From Propionibacteriaceae bacterium P6A17 (GTDB lineage: Bacteria; Actinomycetota; Actinomycetes; Propionibacteriales; Propionibacteriaceae): a DNA stretch of 63,314 bases. The translations under genes and the position numbers were made by a program. The DNA lies in contig JHVD01000016.1 of the NCBI GenBank assembly GCA_000619965.1, forward strand, positions 1-63,314, written 5' to 3'. Below, in pieces: positions 62,998 through 63,314 of this stretch. The first letter of the stretch is position 1. Every line of letters begins with the position of its first letter. The notes under the pieces were generated by a model. That model saw only the letters and a list, made by a program, of their open reading frames with translations. It searched no databases and had not been told where the DNA came from.

Positions 62998-63314
62998 TGA
63001 ATCGGCCTGGGTTTCGTTCCGTTCTTGAAGCAAGGATGGAACACGATGAACCAGAAGTACTCTCCCGAGATGCGCGAGCGCGCGCTGCGGATGCTCGATG
63101 AGGCCAAGGCCTCCGGTGAGCACTCGAATCTGATGTCCGCCGTGCGGCATGTTGCGGGGCTCCTCGGCATGAGCGCGGAGACGCTGCGGGTGTGGCATCG
63201 CCGCCGCGAGGTCGACGCCGGCGCGAAGCCCGGTGTCCCGAGCGATGTCGCTGAGGAGAACAAGCGCCTGCGCCGCGAGGTGGCCGAGCTGCGAAAGGCG
63301 AATGAGATCCTCAA
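62998..63314 (+). mobile_element. IS3-family element, partial (right-end copy)
   Basis: The element begins at 62998 with TGAATCGGCCTGGG directly inside the IS1380 transposase gene and runs off the window. It matches 43-359 (reverse complement) except at 63202. The target duplication cannot be seen because the other end is missing. Confidence 0.9.
63046..63314 (+). CDS. IS3-family transposase OrfA, partial
   Basis: Starts at ATG 63046, 48 bases from the element end, and encodes MNQKYSPEMRERALRMLDEA, an HTH (VRHVAGLLGMSAETLRVWHR) and the start of the leucine-zipper region (EENKRLRREVAELRKANEIL). It is cut by the window edge after 89 codons. This copy carries WHRRRE where the left copy has WHRCRE, and the Arg form is likely the functional one. 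Confidence 0.88.
   Translation, partial: MNQKYSPEMRERALRMLDEAKASGEHSNLMSAVRHVAGLLGMSAETLRVWHRRREVDAGAKPGVPSDVAEENKRLRREVAELRKANEIL

Noticed and set aside
61683..63314. Single 543-codon minus-strand protein
   Set aside because: It is the IS1380 transposase fused by chance to antisense of IS3 orfA; the junction is at 62997/62998.

Overview
The window is 63.3 kb of high-GC DNA from an actinobacterium. A member of the Propionibacteriales/Propionibacteriaceae is plausible, but I cannot fix the genus from sequence alone. The evidence is the strong G/C bias at third codon positions, GTG starts, many ATGA/GTGA translational couplings, an actinobacterial succinylase-type lysine pathway (dapA, dapC, dapD, dapE), actinobacterial-type glycogen genes (glgA/glgC) and a sigE-anti-sigma-tatB-mrp neighbourhood. 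Gene order from about 39.7 to 61.5 kb follows the order remembered from Mycobacterium (fdx-dapC, dapD, dapE, LOG protein, DUF3117, glgA/glgC, methyltransferase, sigE, anti-sigma, tatB, mrp, MgtE-like). Both ends of the window lie inside copies of the same IS3-family element, in opposite orientations, so the window is probably one complete assembly contig broken at a repeat.

Layout. 0-1.5 kb: IS3 end and a decayed unknown gene. 1.5-5.5 kb: an unknown gene, a small iron-sulfur protein, catalase with its Fur-family regulator, and a dead histidine-phosphatase gene. 5.5-12.5 kb: an acetyltransferase, a reductase remnant, an OpuC-type osmoprotectant ABC operon headed by a PadR regulator with a clear operator, a FlK-like thioesterase, a steroid-5-alpha-reductase-like membrane enzyme and an SDR. 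12.8-18.5 kb: an exonuclease, an SPFH/zinc-ribbon membrane-stress-like operon, and a secreted TadE/PKD-like/lipoprotein cassette. 18.6-25.2 kb: a FocA/NirC channel, amylosucrase, a P-loop kinase, an RNA-type metallo-beta-lactamase, a SIMPL protein and a hexose mutarotase. 25.2-32.5 kb: a four-gene ABC operon with two very large FtsX-type permeases. 32.5-41.1 kb: a phosphoribosyltransferase, a TIMP-like membrane protein, transketolase, SppA, a VanW protein, ferredoxin and dapC. 41.1-43.9 kb: a small island with lower GC (a DUF1963 protein, a hydrolase and a ruined IS3 element). 43.9-54.1 kb: a lysozyme-like protein, dapD, a cystine-type symporter with a cysteine leader peptide, dapE, a LOG protein, glgA/glgC, a methyltransferase and dapA. 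54.1-61.5 kb: sigE, a fused anti-sigma/RseB-like protein, tatB, mrp, a dead SWIM-family gene, DUF1003 and an MgtE-like protein. 61.7 kb to the end: an IS1380 transposase gene cut by the second IS3 copy.

Themes. Lysine/diaminopimelate synthesis genes are spread over four loci. Glycogen and alpha-glucan metabolism is represented by glgA, glgC, amylosucrase and the mutarotase. Envelope stress and secretion are represented by sigE, tatB, the SPFH operon, SppA and VanW. A striking regulatory theme is that about fifteen genes have a TAnnnT -10 box ending exactly 6 or 7 bases before the start codon, predicting leaderless mRNAs. Decay is common: at least six pseudogenes or element remnants were found. 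No rRNA, tRNA or CRISPR array was seen.
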